DNA of 64,000 nucleotides from assembly GCA_035530875.1 (NCBI GenBank), contig DATKUB010000054.1, positions 32,197-96,196 on the forward strand. Direction: 5' to 3'. Below, piece after piece: positions 8,940 to 17,961 of this stretch. The notes below the pieces were generated by a model. That model searched no databases, was not told the DNA's origin, and worked only from the letters and a program-made list of their open reading frames with translations. Within the stretch, counting starts at the first letter, position 1, and every line of letters starts with the position of its first letter. This DNA is from JANXYY01 sp035530875. Its GTDB lineage: Bacteria; Actinomycetota; Actinomycetes; Nanopelagicales; Nanopelagicaceae. Both the position numbers and the translations under genes were made by a program.

Positions 8940-9389
8940 TCAGATGCCACTGTCTATGTGATGAATGAACCAATCACGCGACAACTCCAGGATTTCTGGG
9001 TCCGTCATCGCTTGGATATTTGTATCGATCATTCCTGCGACATTGCCCGAAAGATTTGGGTGCTTCTTCTCAAGATAATCTACAAATTTGGCCGCCGCAT
9101 TAGCTTTTCCTTTCCCATGACCGACGAGAAGAACCTGCGGAGATTTTGCAATTGCTTGTGCTATCTCTTCAAAGAACGCTGGATCTTCATGCTCGCTGTC
9201 ATGTCCACGGTGATGTTGGGCCTGGCGTACATGCATATACCGATCCTTGGCATCTGCTGCCTCAACGAGTTGTGCCTTAGCATCTGGATTAAGCCCCGAT
9301 AGCCAAAGTTTCGCATAATTTTGCGTTATGAGAACGGCGCTCAGTTGGTCACTCAGTTCGTGAACGTTACGAGTGGATAGATCAGCCAT
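8940..9389 (-). CDS. Conserved hypothetical protein, possibly related to eRF1-like bacterial proteins
   Basis: A 149-residue soluble protein. The N-terminal half looks like a short alpha/beta domain (VLITQNYAKLWLSGLNPDAKAQL). The C-terminal half has LLVGHGKGKANAAAKFVDYLEKKHP and ends in SRDWFIHH. The latter resembles the C-terminal part of proteins described as bacterial homologues of archaeal/eukaryotic release factor eRF1, but I cannot confirm this by alignment. The ATG at 9389 has GGAGA upstream. Its start is overlapped by the end of a possible 58-residue reading frame, suggesting coupled translation. Confidence 0.65.
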   Translation of the reverse strand: MADLSTRNVHELSDQLSAVLITQNYAKLWLSGLNPDAKAQLVEAADAKDRYMHVRQAQHHRGHDSEHEDPAFFEEIAQAIAKSPQVLLVGHGKGKANAAAKFVDYLEKKHPNLSGNVAGMIDTNIQAMTDPEILELSRDWFIHHIDSGI

Positions 9390-9558
9390 TAGAGAATCTC
9401 CGTCCGAGAAGAAAAATGAAATACACAGGTGACGAAGGGCTCAACTGACGCACAAAATGGAGTATGTCCCGCATCAACATTGCGACAAACCAACCTCTTG
9501 AGTTGGAACCGTCGGGATGAGCGTGAACATCATTTACTCTGAGCGGCAAAAGCGTCAT
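9382..9558 (-). CDS. Possible 58-residue leader protein
   Basis: A short frame (MTLLPLRVNDVHAHP onward) with a near-perfect AGGAGG ribosome site five bases before its ATG at 9558. Its TGA overlaps the start of the next gene (ATGGCTGA, 8 bases), an arrangement typical of translational coupling. The C-terminal third is hydrophobic (SPVYFIFLL). No family recognised. The strong ribosome site is the main support. It fills most of the otherwise empty stretch between 9390 and 9659. Confidence 0.35.
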   Translation of the reverse strand: MTLLPLRVNDVHAHPDGSNSRGWFVAMLMRDILHFVRQLSPSSPVYFIFLLGRRFSNG

Positions 9559-9659
9559 GACCGCCTCCTGATACTAAGAGCCTACCTCTGAACTGCCCAT
9601 TCGCACCTTCTGCAATTCGGAAATATGACCCGAGCAATATTGGTCGATCGAAGCGATCT

Positions 9660-10742
9660 CTATTCGATTGTCTCAACCTGCTGGAGTGCGCAGGTGGCCG
9701 TAATTGTCATCGGATACGTTCCCGTTGTGCCCGTACCGTCGGTCACAGTGAAGTAGAGAGACCCCCCGGAAGATCCTCCGCTTGCAGTTCCAAATCCTCG
9801 AAATACATATTCCCTTGCCGATGTCAGGGTCGCCTTATCGAACACAACTCCCTCACCAATTGAACTATCGGAGTTGATGGTTACCGTCGAAGTGCCTCCA
9901 ACAGAAAAGGCAAATGCACGATTGGAAGGAGCGTTACCTCTTGCGTGCACAATCAACAGGAATTCATAGTTTTGATTTGCGCTCAATGTGCCAAAAGCAC
10001 TGGAACTTCCATCAGTATTCGGGGTAGAACTTGAAAGCGAAAAGTTCGGCACAGTAATGAAAGTGACTTTGGAAGGCCCACGAGGTCCTACGGTCCCGGT
10101 GGCCCCGGCCGCTCCGGCAAGGCCTGTCTCGCCTCTGAGCCCCTGCAAACCGGTGGCACCAGTGGCGCCTGCCGCTCCGGTCGGCCCAGGCAGCCCCGCA
10201 CTTCCCGTCGAACCTGTTGAACCTGCAGGCCCAGCCACTCCCGCTGGTCCGGTAGCACCGGTGGCGCCTGGAATTCCGGCGGCGCCACTAGCACCTACAG
10301 AGCCGGGCGCTCCAGCCGGTCCCGCTTGGCCGATAGGACCAGCGCTTCCTGCTGTGACGGTCGCAGAACCGCTAGCTCCCCCTTCGCCTTTAGCCCCTGT
10401 TTTCCCCTGGGGCCCAGTGGGACCATTAGCCCCGGCTGGTCCAGGTGTCCCTACCGGACCGATAAGCAATACCGGAAGGGGCCATCGTCCCTTTGTCTTG
10501 GGTCCGAAAAATCGCCACGACTTTCGATCGATGTAAAAATCTCCATTGTGCCCAAGTGATGAGGAGGGCGTTCCGATTCCGCTGAGAATCGTATTGATCG
10601 CTAACGGAAGAGTGCGTCCCGCTTTAGAAATCCCCTTGCTCGCTTTCGCCGACTTAGGTTCCGCATCAGCGGATTCAACCCAGAAGGTTGAACTAGCAAC
10701 CACCACGCAAGCCGATATCAAGACTCCAGTTAAACGATTCAT
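9660..10742 (-). CDS. Secreted collagen-like (G-X-Y repeat) protein
   Basis: 360 residues. A signal peptide (MNRLTGVLISACVVVASSTFWVESADA) is followed by the motif NGDFYIDRKSWRFFGPKTKGRWP at about 66-88, which often precedes bacterial collagen-like segments. A G-X-Y triplet region spans roughly residues 95-223, with one interruption near 125-133 (SGSATVTAGS). A beta-rich C-terminal domain of about 135 residues completes it. Such proteins form triple helices on cell surfaces or in fibres. I start at the ATG at 10742, ahead of the signal peptide; the longer frame adds non-signal-like residues. A Pro-rich open frame on the opposite strand is a shadow of the G-X-Y codons. Confidence 0.85.
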   Translation of the reverse strand: MNRLTGVLISACVVVASSTFWVESADAEPKSAKASKGISKAGRTLPLAINTILSGIGTPSSSLGHNGDFYIDRKSWRFFGPKTKGRWPLPVLLIGPVGTPGPAGANGPTGPQGKTGAKGEGGASGSATVTAGSAGPIGQAGPAGAPGSVGASGAAGIPGATGATGPAGVAGPAGSTGSTGSAGLPGPTGAAGATGATGLQGLRGETGLAGAAGATGTVGPRGPSKVTFITVPNFSLSSSTPNTDGSSSAFGTLSANQNYEFLLIVHARGNAPSNRAFAFSVGGTSTVTINSDSSIGEGVVFDKATLTSAREYVFRGFGTASGGSSGGSLYFTVTDGTGTTGTYPMTITATCALQQVETIE

Positions 10743-10892
10743 CACGGCCACCCCCGAGCGGCTAGATATGTTGTGCTTCCACAACGTAGCCCCGAAATGT
10801 GGAAAGTCAAACACTCTCGGCAGTCTCCCAGGCGCTATTTATGACCTCATCAGGAGCGAACGCTTAACTTCAGATAACCAAAGGGGTACGCA

Positions 10893-11567
10893 ATGCAGAA
10901 GAGAACCAAGATGATGTTGGCAGCCAGCGGCACTGGGCTCGCCTTGTTGATCGGCGGGGTTGGAGTTGCCAATGCAGACAGCAACTCACCTGGCACATCA
11001 AAGTCGCTCGGAGCGTCGCGAATCGGCGGGGACGCTCATTCTCCATTCAGTCACGTGCTTTCTGTCTTGGTCGCAAAGGGCACCATCACTCAGGCACAGG
11101 CCGATGCAATCGTTAAAGAAGCATCCAATGAGCGCGCGACGCAGGATGCCTCACATGCCGCAAGCGAGACGGCACATGAGACCTTGATCGCGACAACAAT
11201 TGGTAGCGATTGGCCGACAATTCTCAAGCGCCTACAGGCGGGAGATTCCTTAGCAACGATCGCAGGAGCAAAAACGGCAGCATTGATAAGCGCACTTGTG
11301 AATGAAGCAGGCGCTCAAATTGATGCTGGAGTAAACGCTGGACGGATCACTTCAACCCAAGCGACGACGATTAAAGCCAACCTCCAGGAGCACATCACTG
11401 CCGCAGTCAACGGCACTGGACATCCAGATGGAATGTTCGGAGGGCCAGCTGGCTTTAGAGGTCGGATGGGCAATCCTGATGGACTCAGACATCAGGGCGG
11501 GCCTTTGGGGTTCATGGGCCACGGCGCAGCGAGAGTTCCTAATGCACCTTCGGTGCCCTCGGCCTAA
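10893..11567 (+). CDS. Secreted protein of unknown function
   Basis: 224 residues with a clear signal peptide (MQKRTKMMLAASGTGLALLIGGVGVANA). Two weakly related helical segments contain GTITQAQADAIVKEA and GRITSTQATTIKANL, a spacing seen in repeated helix-turn motifs of secreted actinobacterial proteins. A Gly/Pro/Met-rich tail follows (GMFGGPAGFRGRMGNPDG). AAGGGG lies before the ATG. It is divergent from the collagen-like gene across 150 bases, so they may share regulation. No enzymatic motif seen. Confidence 0.75.
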   Translation: MQKRTKMMLAASGTGLALLIGGVGVANADSNSPGTSKSLGASRIGGDAHSPFSHVLSVLVAKGTITQAQADAIVKEASNERATQDASHAASETAHETLIATTIGSDWPTILKRLQAGDSLATIAGAKTAALISALVNEAGAQIDAGVNAGRITSTQATTIKANLQEHITAAVNGTGHPDGMFGGPAGFRGRMGNPDGLRHQGGPLGFMGHGAARVPNAPSVPSA

Positions 11568-11599
11568 TTAAAGCCTCCATTCAAGGGCGGATGGGAAAG

Positions 11600-11640
11600 A
11601 AAAAGCAGGAGCTGGAGTGACTATCCAGCTCCTGCTTTTT
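11600..11640. terminator. Bidirectional intrinsic terminator
   Basis: A perfect 17-bp inverted repeat (11600-11616 with 11624-11640) with a seven-base loop. The outer ends are A5 and T5, so it can act as a Rho-independent terminator in both directions. It sits between the convergent secreted-protein gene and trmB. Confidence 0.93.
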
Positions 11641-11642
11641 CT

Positions 11643-12323
11643 TTAATGTTTTCGATAAATGAAATCCCATACCTCGTGCCCTTTGGCTATGCCTTGCAAC
11701 TCAAAGCGAGTAAACGGGCGCCAATCGGGACGGGCTACGAGCCCTCCGTCCAGGTCAGAGTTTCCATCGCACAGTGCAGAAATCCATTTTGCATACGCCT
11801 CCCAGTCGGTGGCCACATGCAGCGTGCCCCCAATTTCTAATTTAGAGACCACTAGTTCAAGCCAATCGACTTGAACTATTCGCCTTTTGTGATGACGCTT
11901 CTTCGGCCAGGGATCTGGAAAGTAGAGCCGAATTCCATCAAGCGAGTTAGCAGCGATCTGGTTTTCCAATACAGAGACGGCGTCGCCATCGATAATGCGA
12001 ATGTTAGACAATTTTCGTTCAGCAATCTTGACCAAAAGGGACCCGATCCCCGGGTGATGTACCTCGATCGCCAAAATTCCTACTTCTGGGTTTGCCTCAG
12101 CCATCAGAGCGGTTGCCTCACCCATACCGGTTCCAATTTCGACAATGATTTCCGTGCAGGACTTGAACATTCCGGCAAGATCGAGCGGGCCAAGGGAATC
12201 AATGCCAATGGCATCCCAATGCAATTCGCGTGCCTCTTCTTGTGCCTTTGTGCCTCGGCCGCTCCTGAGTTTGAAACTACGGATTTCTCTCGGCGGGACC
12301 CCGTGTTCAACGCTCGATTTCAA
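11643..12323 (-). CDS. trmB: tRNA (guanine-N7-)-methyltransferase
   Basis: TrmB methylates G46 in the tRNA variable loop using S-adenosylmethionine. The 226 residues contain the SAM-binding motif VEIGTGMGEAT and the family signature YFPDPWPKKRHHKRRIV. The frame begins at a TTG (12323) just after an in-frame stop. The N-terminal PPREIRSFKLRSGRGT is what TrmB proteins start with, so little can be missing. The start codon itself is the weakest part of the call. It ends 3 bases before the bidirectional terminator. Confidence 0.92.
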   Translation of the reverse strand: MKSSVEHGVPPREIRSFKLRSGRGTKAQEEARELHWDAIGIDSLGPLDLAGMFKSCTEIIVEIGTGMGEATALMAEANPEVGILAIEVHHPGIGSLLVKIAERKLSNIRIIDGDAVSVLENQIAANSLDGIRLYFPDPWPKKRHHKRRIVQVDWLELVVSKLEIGGTLHVATDWEAYAKWISALCDGNSDLDGGLVARPDWRPFTRFELQGIAKGHEVWDFIYRKH

Positions 12324-12471
12324 TTCCGTTCCAATCCTTGATGAGCGGCCGTTCCCGGCCTGATCCCCCAGTCAAATCTCTGCGGCTCAATTGTTTACCA
12401 TCGGAGGAGTTCACGTCTGCCACCCTCCCATGCTTGGATGGATCTTGCCCAACCTATAGAAGGAGCAACAC

Positions 12472-15027
12472 GTGCCTGGAATGAACCTGACCCGAGCCGA
12501 AGCAGCCGAACGCTCGGAACTTATTTCCGTAGAGTCCTACAACGTCGTTCTCGACGTGACTAGCGATGAAAAGACTTTCCTTGCCCGAACTACCGTCGAG
12601 TTCACCGGCAACAAGCCTGGAGCCACATTTATTGACGTTGTGGCGGCATCTCTTACTAGCGCGACTCTCAACGGCGCAAAATTGGATATTTCAGGTTTCG
12701 ACGGCCAGTCTCTTGAAGTAACACCAGCTCTAGGCGCAAATACTCTCATTGTCGAGGCCGTTGCCAACTTCATGAATACTGGCGAGGGCCTGCATCGTTT
12801 CGTAGACCCAGCCGATGGCGAAGTTTATTTGTACTCGCAATTCGAAACGGCGGATGCTCGGCGCATGTACGCCTGCTTTGATCAGCCAAACCTAAAGGCA
12901 ACCTTCACGCTTACAGTGGATGTCCCCGATCACTGGGAAGTAATTTCAAATAATCCAGTCGAGACCAAAGAATCCGTGCGCGATGGGGTCACTCGCTGGA
13001 GCTTCGTTACGACGCCGCGCATCTCCACTTACATCACTGCACTTGTTGCTGGGCCATACCACTGCGTCCATGACGTCTACGCAGGCGCGGAAAAAGAGAT
13101 CCCGTTGGGGATCTATTGCCGTAAGTCACTCGCTCCACACCTTGATGCGGATCAAATCTTCACAGTGACAAAGCAGGGCTTCGACTTTTTTGAAAAAGAA
13201 TTTGGCCTGGCGTACGCGTTCGACAAGTACGACCAGATCGCTGTCGCGGAATTCAATGCTGGAGCCATGGAGAACGTCGGCTGCGTGACGTTTGCTGAGG
13301 ACTACTTCGTGTTCAGGAGCAAAGTCACAGACCGTTCGTACAATTGGCGGGCAAATGTGATTCTGCACGAAATGGCACACATGTGGTTTGGTGACTTGGT
13401 AACCATGTCCTGGTGGGACGACTTATGGCTCAACGAATCCTTTGCAGAATGGGTCTCATACCTCGCGCTCGCCAGAGCGACTCGCTTCACCAACTCGTGG
13501 ACCGTATTCAACGCCGAACGGAAGAATTGGGCTTATCGCCAGGACCAACTCTCATCAACGCACCCAATCGTTACAGACATGATTGATCTTGAAACGGTCA
13601 AGACAAACTTTGATGGAATCACGTACGCAAAGGGAGCCTCTGCTCTTCTCCAGCTTGTGGCATACGTTGGCGAACAGAATTTCATTGCGGGATTGCGCAC
13701 CTACTTCGCCAAGCACGCTTGGGGCAACACCACGCTTAATGATTTGCTCGTGGAACTCGGAGCCACTAGCGGCCGTGATCTAAAGCCTTGGGTCGCAACT
13801 TGGCTTAAGACGGCCGGCGTCAACACCCTTCGCCCTGAGTTAGTAGTAGATGGCGATAATTACGCTTCAGTAGCGATCGCTCAAGAGGCTCCGCTAATTC
13901 CAGAAGGATCCACAGAATTACGCCCCCACCGAATGTCAGTTGCGTTGTACGACGTCACGGATGGGAATTTGACCAAACGTCGAAGCGTCGAGTTGGACGT
14001 GACTGGCGCGCGCACCGAGATTCCGGAGTTTGCTGGCGATCGCGTCGCGGATCTTCTCCTTATCAACGACGGCGATCTGTCTTACGCAAAGATTCGCTTC
14101 GACGAAAGATCCATTGCGACGCTACGAACGAATTTCGAAAACATAACCGATCCATTAGCCCGAGCCCTCTGCTCTGCAGCAGCGTGGGACATGCTCCGCG
14201 ATGCCGAACTGAGCGCATCGGATTTCGTTCCTTTGATGCTCGGTGGAATGCGAACTGAAACCGATATTTCCCTTGTGCAGATGGCAATGCTCCAAGTCGA
14301 TACTGCGGTGGAGCTCTACGCGGCACCTGAGCACCGGGATCAATTGCGCATCACTCAAACTGAAGCGCTGCGGGCTCTTCTTGATCAGAGCGAGGATGGT
14401 TCGGATCATCAGTTAGCTTTTGCTCGCGCATTTGCCAGCGCGGCCGCTAATGCCTCCGACGCAGCCCATCTCAAGTATGTGGAAGACCTCTTGAACGGTG
14501 CCCTGGAGGGACTCGCCATCGACGACGATCTTCGCTGGCATTTCCTGGGTGTATTGGCTTCGCGCGGCGAAATTGGCGAGGCCAAAATTGCCGAAGCCCT
14601 GGCGAAGGACAATACGGCCAGCGGCGTGAAGGCAGCCACCTTCGCCCGCGCTTCAATTCCAACACCTGAGGCGAAGGAGAAGGCCTGGGCTGAAGCAATC
14701 GCTTGCAAGGTCCCAAACCATATTCAGATTGCGCTGATCTCAGGGATACAGCGAGCGAACCAGCGAAATCTCATGGAACCCTTCGTTGATCGCTACTTTG
14801 AGTCGCTGGTTCCAACTTGGAGTGAACAGTCCCATGAGATGGCATCAAATATCGTGATGCGACTCTTCCCAATCATGGTTACAACTCACGGGTCCCTCAG
14901 CAAGACCATAGCCTGGCTGGCCCAGCCCAATATACCTAGCGCACTTCACCGGCTGGTTGCGGAGAATCGAGACGCGCTGGAAAGAGCGCTAAATGCTCAA
15001 GCCTTTGACGCTCTGCCTGCTAGTTAA
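12472..15027 (+). CDS. pepN: Aminopeptidase N (M1 family zinc metallopeptidase)
   Basis: 851 residues. It removes N-terminal amino acids from peptides in the cytoplasm. The substrate-binding GAMEN is at 264-268. The zinc site is HEMAH at 299-303, with the third ligand Glu322 in NESFAEW. A long alpha-helical C-terminal domain follows. The start is a GTG at 12472 with AAGGAG at ideal distance, giving the actinobacterial N-terminus M-PGMNLTRAEA. A hydrophobic small gene on the opposite strand overlaps its stop codon. Confidence 0.95.
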   Translation: MPGMNLTRAEAAERSELISVESYNVVLDVTSDEKTFLARTTVEFTGNKPGATFIDVVAASLTSATLNGAKLDISGFDGQSLEVTPALGANTLIVEAVANFMNTGEGLHRFVDPADGEVYLYSQFETADARRMYACFDQPNLKATFTLTVDVPDHWEVISNNPVETKESVRDGVTRWSFVTTPRISTYITALVAGPYHCVHDVYAGAEKEIPLGIYCRKSLAPHLDADQIFTVTKQGFDFFEKEFGLAYAFDKYDQIAVAEFNAGAMENVGCVTFAEDYFVFRSKVTDRSYNWRANVILHEMAHMWFGDLVTMSWWDDLWLNESFAEWVSYLALARATRFTNSWTVFNAERKNWAYRQDQLSSTHPIVTDMIDLETVKTNFDGITYAKGASALLQLVAYVGEQNFIAGLRTYFAKHAWGNTTLNDLLVELGATSGRDLKPWVATWLKTAGVNTLRPELVVDGDNYASVAIAQEAPLIPEGSTELRPHRMSVALYDVTDGNLTKRRSVELDVTGARTEIPEFAGDRVADLLLINDGDLSYAKIRFDERSIATLRTNFENITDPLARALCSAAAWDMLRDAELSASDFVPLMLGGMRTETDISLVQMAMLQVDTAVELYAAPEHRDQLRITQTEALRALLDQSEDGSDHQLAFARAFASAAANASDAAHLKYVEDLLNGALEGLAIDDDLRWHFLGVLASRGEIGEAKIAEALAKDNTASGVKAATFARASIPTPEAKEKAWAEAIACKVPNHIQIALISGIQRANQRNLMEPFVDRYFESLVPTWSEQSHEMASNIVMRLFPIMVTTHGSLSKTIAWLAQPNIPSALHRLVAENRDALERALNAQAFDALPAS

Positions 15028-15161
15028 ACGCGATCTGGGCGCTCTAATGCGCTAGTGCCACCGCCTCTAGGCGAGGTGGCGGCCCAGACGATCCCCGCTA
15101 TCAGTGCGAAGAGTCCCAATGGGGCGCCGACGAAAATCAGAATGGTTTCAGAAGCAGGCAT
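15024..15161 (-). CDS. Small single-pass membrane protein
   Basis: A 45-residue frame (MPASETILIFVGAPLGLFALIAG and a short polar tail ending in ERPDRV). It has one transmembrane helix at about residues 6-28 and a likely cytoplasmic basic/polar C-terminus. It starts 16 bases after the stop of the HNH gene on the same strand, and its TAA overlaps the pepN stop codon convergently. Similar short hydrophobic proteins with an ILIFVGxPLG-type helix occur in actinobacteria, as far as I recall. The ribosome site is weak. Function unknown. Confidence 0.6.
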   Translation of the reverse strand: MPASETILIFVGAPLGLFALIAGIVWAATSPRGGGTSALERPDRV

Positions 15162-15177
15162 GGGCCAAGAGTAGGGC

Positions 15178-15693
15178 TCAAGCTATTGCGGTTGCCACTC
15201 CGAAGGGCTCGAGGTAGGGAACCCAACGGGGATCAGCGCGACCGGATCCGATGATGCGCCAAGCCGCTCCCGCTGGTTCGGCAGGTTTTAACCGGAGGCG
15301 CCAACCTAGATCTTTGAGCATGCGATCAGCCTTAGTGTGATTGCATCTGTGGCAGGCCGAAACCACGTTTTCCCAGTGGTGAGCGCCTCCGCGACTCCTT
15401 GGAATGACGTGATCAATGCTCGTGGCTGGGGCGTTGCAATAGACGCAGCGCCCACCATCACGAGCAAAGATGGCGCGACGGGTAAGTGGCACGGTATGTC
15501 GATAAGGAACGCGCACAAAGCGCGCGAGACGAATCACCGCCGGGAGTGCCGTCTGCCCGTGAGCGTGGTGGACCACTCGATCCGAGTCTTCGACCACCAC
15601 GGCGCGGTGATTGAGGACCAGGATCAGTGCTCTACGCTCCGGCACGACACAGAGCGGCTCGAAGGTGGCGTTTAACACCAAAGCGTGACGCAT
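15178..15693 (-). CDS. HNH endonuclease family protein
   Basis: 171 residues with a canonical HNH/McrA-type nuclease fold. The motif CVYC...SIDHVIPRSRGG...ENVVSACHRCNHTKADR provides two Cys pairs that hold structural zinc and the DHV/N/H catalytic core. The N-terminal 75 residues (VLNATFEPLCVVPERRALILVL) are the conserved extension of an actinobacterial single-copy HNH family, distinct from mobile-intron or restriction HNH proteins. The ATG at 15693 is unambiguous. Cellular role unknown; there is no neighbouring methylase, so a restriction system is not suggested. Confidence 0.85.
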   Translation of the reverse strand: MRHALVLNATFEPLCVVPERRALILVLNHRAVVVEDSDRVVHHAHGQTALPAVIRLARFVRVPYRHTVPLTRRAIFARDGGRCVYCNAPATSIDHVIPRSRGGAHHWENVVSACHRCNHTKADRMLKDLGWRLRLKPAEPAGAAWRIIGSGRADPRWVPYLEPFGVATAIA

Positions 15694-15819
15694 CAGGTCA
15701 GACCTTCCTGACGACGCGTGGCTCGCGCCGGCTTGGAGGTAATCTTTGCCGCTTGTGCCCCAATCAACCAGTATTGACGCGTAAATTTTCTTGAAATCCT
15801 CCCGCGTTAGGCTTACGAC

Positions 15820-17961
15820 ATGAGTTCAAAAAGTGGATCAGCACCTCAAACTGCGAGTTATATCTACCCATCTGCCGCCAGAGATCCGCTGGTAGAACAG
15901 ATTCACGGTCGAGAGGTCTCAGACCCATATCGCTGGCTCGAGAGGGGCGATAGTGATGAGACCAGGAGGTGGCAGACCGAAGAGAACTCGCTTTGGGACA
16001 AGGAACTCGAGCAGTTAAGTGGGCGCGATGAGTGGACGGCAAGAGTTACCCAGTTGCTTGAAGCCGGCTACGTATCAGCTCCGGCAATGCGTGGCGATTT
16101 TGCGTTCTTCATGCGCCGAGCAGCGGGACAGGAGCATGGGGTTCTCCTGGTCAACAGCCAAGGACGCGCTGAGCGAGTCTTGATTGACCCAATGTTGATC
16201 GACCCGACTGGATCAACAACTTTGGACGCCTGGCAGCCAAGCAAAGAAGGAAATCTACTTGCCTATCAACTTTCCAAAGGCGGAACCGAGGAGGCCGAAC
16301 TTTTCGTCCTCGACGTCGTAAGCGGAAAAATCATCGAGGGACCAATTGATCGAACCCGATATTCACCTGTCGCTTGGGTGCCAGGTGGAGGTGCATTTTT
16401 CTATGGACGTCGACTAGATCCGTCGCTCATCCCAGCGGATGAGGCACAGTTCCACCGTCGCATCTATCTGCATCAGGTTGGAACACCAGCCGCTGCAGAT
16501 GTAGAAATTTTCGGCGCAGGACTAGATATGACGAACTACTACGACGTCGCCGTCTCACTTGATGGACGCTGGCTGCAGATCAGCGCCAGCGCGGGCACCG
16601 AACCACGAAATGATCTCTGGATCGCTGATCTCAGTAGAACCTCGCTCGCGACCCCTGAATTCGTAATGATTCAAGATTCCAATCTTGATGCCCAGACGAG
16701 CATCCACTTCGGGCGTGATGGCCGGGTCTACATATCGACGGATAGGGACGCCCCGCGCGGCCAAATCTGTTTCACATCGCCAGCTGAGTTAATTGATCTA
16801 GGGGCGAAGGCCAAATGGCACGATTTCATCACCGAGGACGACGAAGCGGTCATGGAAGGGTGGAGCATTCTCGATGGTTCCGATCTCAAGGCCTCACTAC
16901 TTCTCGTGGCCCGGACGCGGCATGCAATCAGCGAAATCTCAATTCATGATCTGGTCACCGGCGATGAACTTGGCAAGATTGCCATGCCAGGCCTTGGCTC
17001 CTTGACGGGTCTTACTGAGCGCCCCGAGGGTGGTCATGAAGCCTGGTTTGGATACACCGATCACGTCACGCCGCCTACTGTTTATCATTTTGACGCTAGA
17101 AGTGGTCAAGTTACTAAGTGGGCTGACCCGCCAGGATCTATCGTGGTACCAACGGTTTTTTCACGTCAGGTGGCGTACAAATCGCTTGACGAAACCATTG
17201 TGCGAATGTCGATCCTTTCACTCACTGAAAATCCTGATCGTCCTCGGCCGACAATCATCTACGGATACGGCGGTTTCGGCGTTGGACTTTCTCCAGGCTA
17301 TTCGGCAGCTGCACTCGCGTGGGTCGAAGCTGGCGGTGTCTGGGTCGTGGCTAACCTGCGCGGCGGTGATGAAGAAGGAGAGGATTGGCACCGCGATGGC
17401 ATGCGCAGCGAGAAGCAGAATGTCTTCGACGACCTACATTCCGCGGCGGAGCGCCTAATCTCCGACGGTTGGACAACCGCTAGCCAACTCGCTATCCAAG
17501 GTGGGTCCAATGGCGGTCTGCTCGTTGGGGCAGCCCTTACCCAACGGCCCGAGCTCTATGCCGCAGTGGTCTGCTCGGCGCCGCTTTTGGACATGGTGCG
17601 ATATGAATCTTTTGGTTTGGGTGCCACTTGGTCCGACGAGTACGGCTCAGCCGCCATCGCTGAGGAATTTGAATGGCTGATCTCATACTCCCCTTACCAC
17701 CACGTTCATTCTGGTGTCGATTACCCAGCAACACTTTTCACTGTGTTCGAAGGCGATTCGAGGGTCGATCTCATGCACGCAAGGAAGATGTGCGCTTCGC
17801 TTCAATTCGCAACCGCATCGAAGCGACCAGTCTTGATTCGATCTGAATCAAACGTCGGTCATGGCGGGCGAGCCGTCTCGAAAGCGGTCGACGTAACCGC
17901 CGATGGATTAGCATTTACTGCACGGTGGACTGGCCTTTCGCCGACGGGAGGGCGAATGTGA
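15820..17961 (+). CDS. Prolyl oligopeptidase family serine peptidase (S9)
   Basis: 713 residues: an N-terminal beta-propeller (about residues 70-410) and a C-terminal alpha/beta hydrolase domain. The nucleophile is Ser563 in GGSNGG and the catalytic His is about 681 in SNVGHGG. The Asp is in the GDSRVD segment. The opening DPYRWLERGDSDETRRWQTEEN matches the S9A start. No signal peptide, so probably cytosolic peptide degradation. The gene overlaps the following mscS-like gene by four bases (GTGA). Confidence 0.92.
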   Translation: MSSKSGSAPQTASYIYPSAARDPLVEQIHGREVSDPYRWLERGDSDETRRWQTEENSLWDKELEQLSGRDEWTARVTQLLEAGYVSAPAMRGDFAFFMRRAAGQEHGVLLVNSQGRAERVLIDPMLIDPTGSTTLDAWQPSKEGNLLAYQLSKGGTEEAELFVLDVVSGKIIEGPIDRTRYSPVAWVPGGGAFFYGRRLDPSLIPADEAQFHRRIYLHQVGTPAAADVEIFGAGLDMTNYYDVAVSLDGRWLQISASAGTEPRNDLWIADLSRTSLATPEFVMIQDSNLDAQTSIHFGRDGRVYISTDRDAPRGQICFTSPAELIDLGAKAKWHDFITEDDEAVMEGWSILDGSDLKASLLLVARTRHAISEISIHDLVTGDELGKIAMPGLGSLTGLTERPEGGHEAWFGYTDHVTPPTVYHFDARSGQVTKWADPPGSIVVPTVFSRQVAYKSLDETIVRMSILSLTENPDRPRPTIIYGYGGFGVGLSPGYSAAALAWVEAGGVWVVANLRGGDEEGEDWHRDGMRSEKQNVFDDLHSAAERLISDGWTTASQLAIQGGSNGGLLVGAALTQRPELYAAVVCSAPLLDMVRYESFGLGATWSDEYGSAAIAEEFEWLISYSPYHHVHSGVDYPATLFTVFEGDSRVDLMHARKMCASLQFATASKRPVLIRSESNVGHGGRAVSKAVDVTADGLAFTARWTGLSPTGGRM

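Noticed and set aside
9988..10536. 182-residue Pro-rich open frame on the plus strand
   Set aside because: It is the mirror of the G-X-Y codons of the collagen-like gene; no ribosome site and no own domain.
15178..15693. HNH gene as part of a restriction or homing system
   Set aside because: No methylase, intron or intein nearby; it matches a stable chromosomal HNH family.
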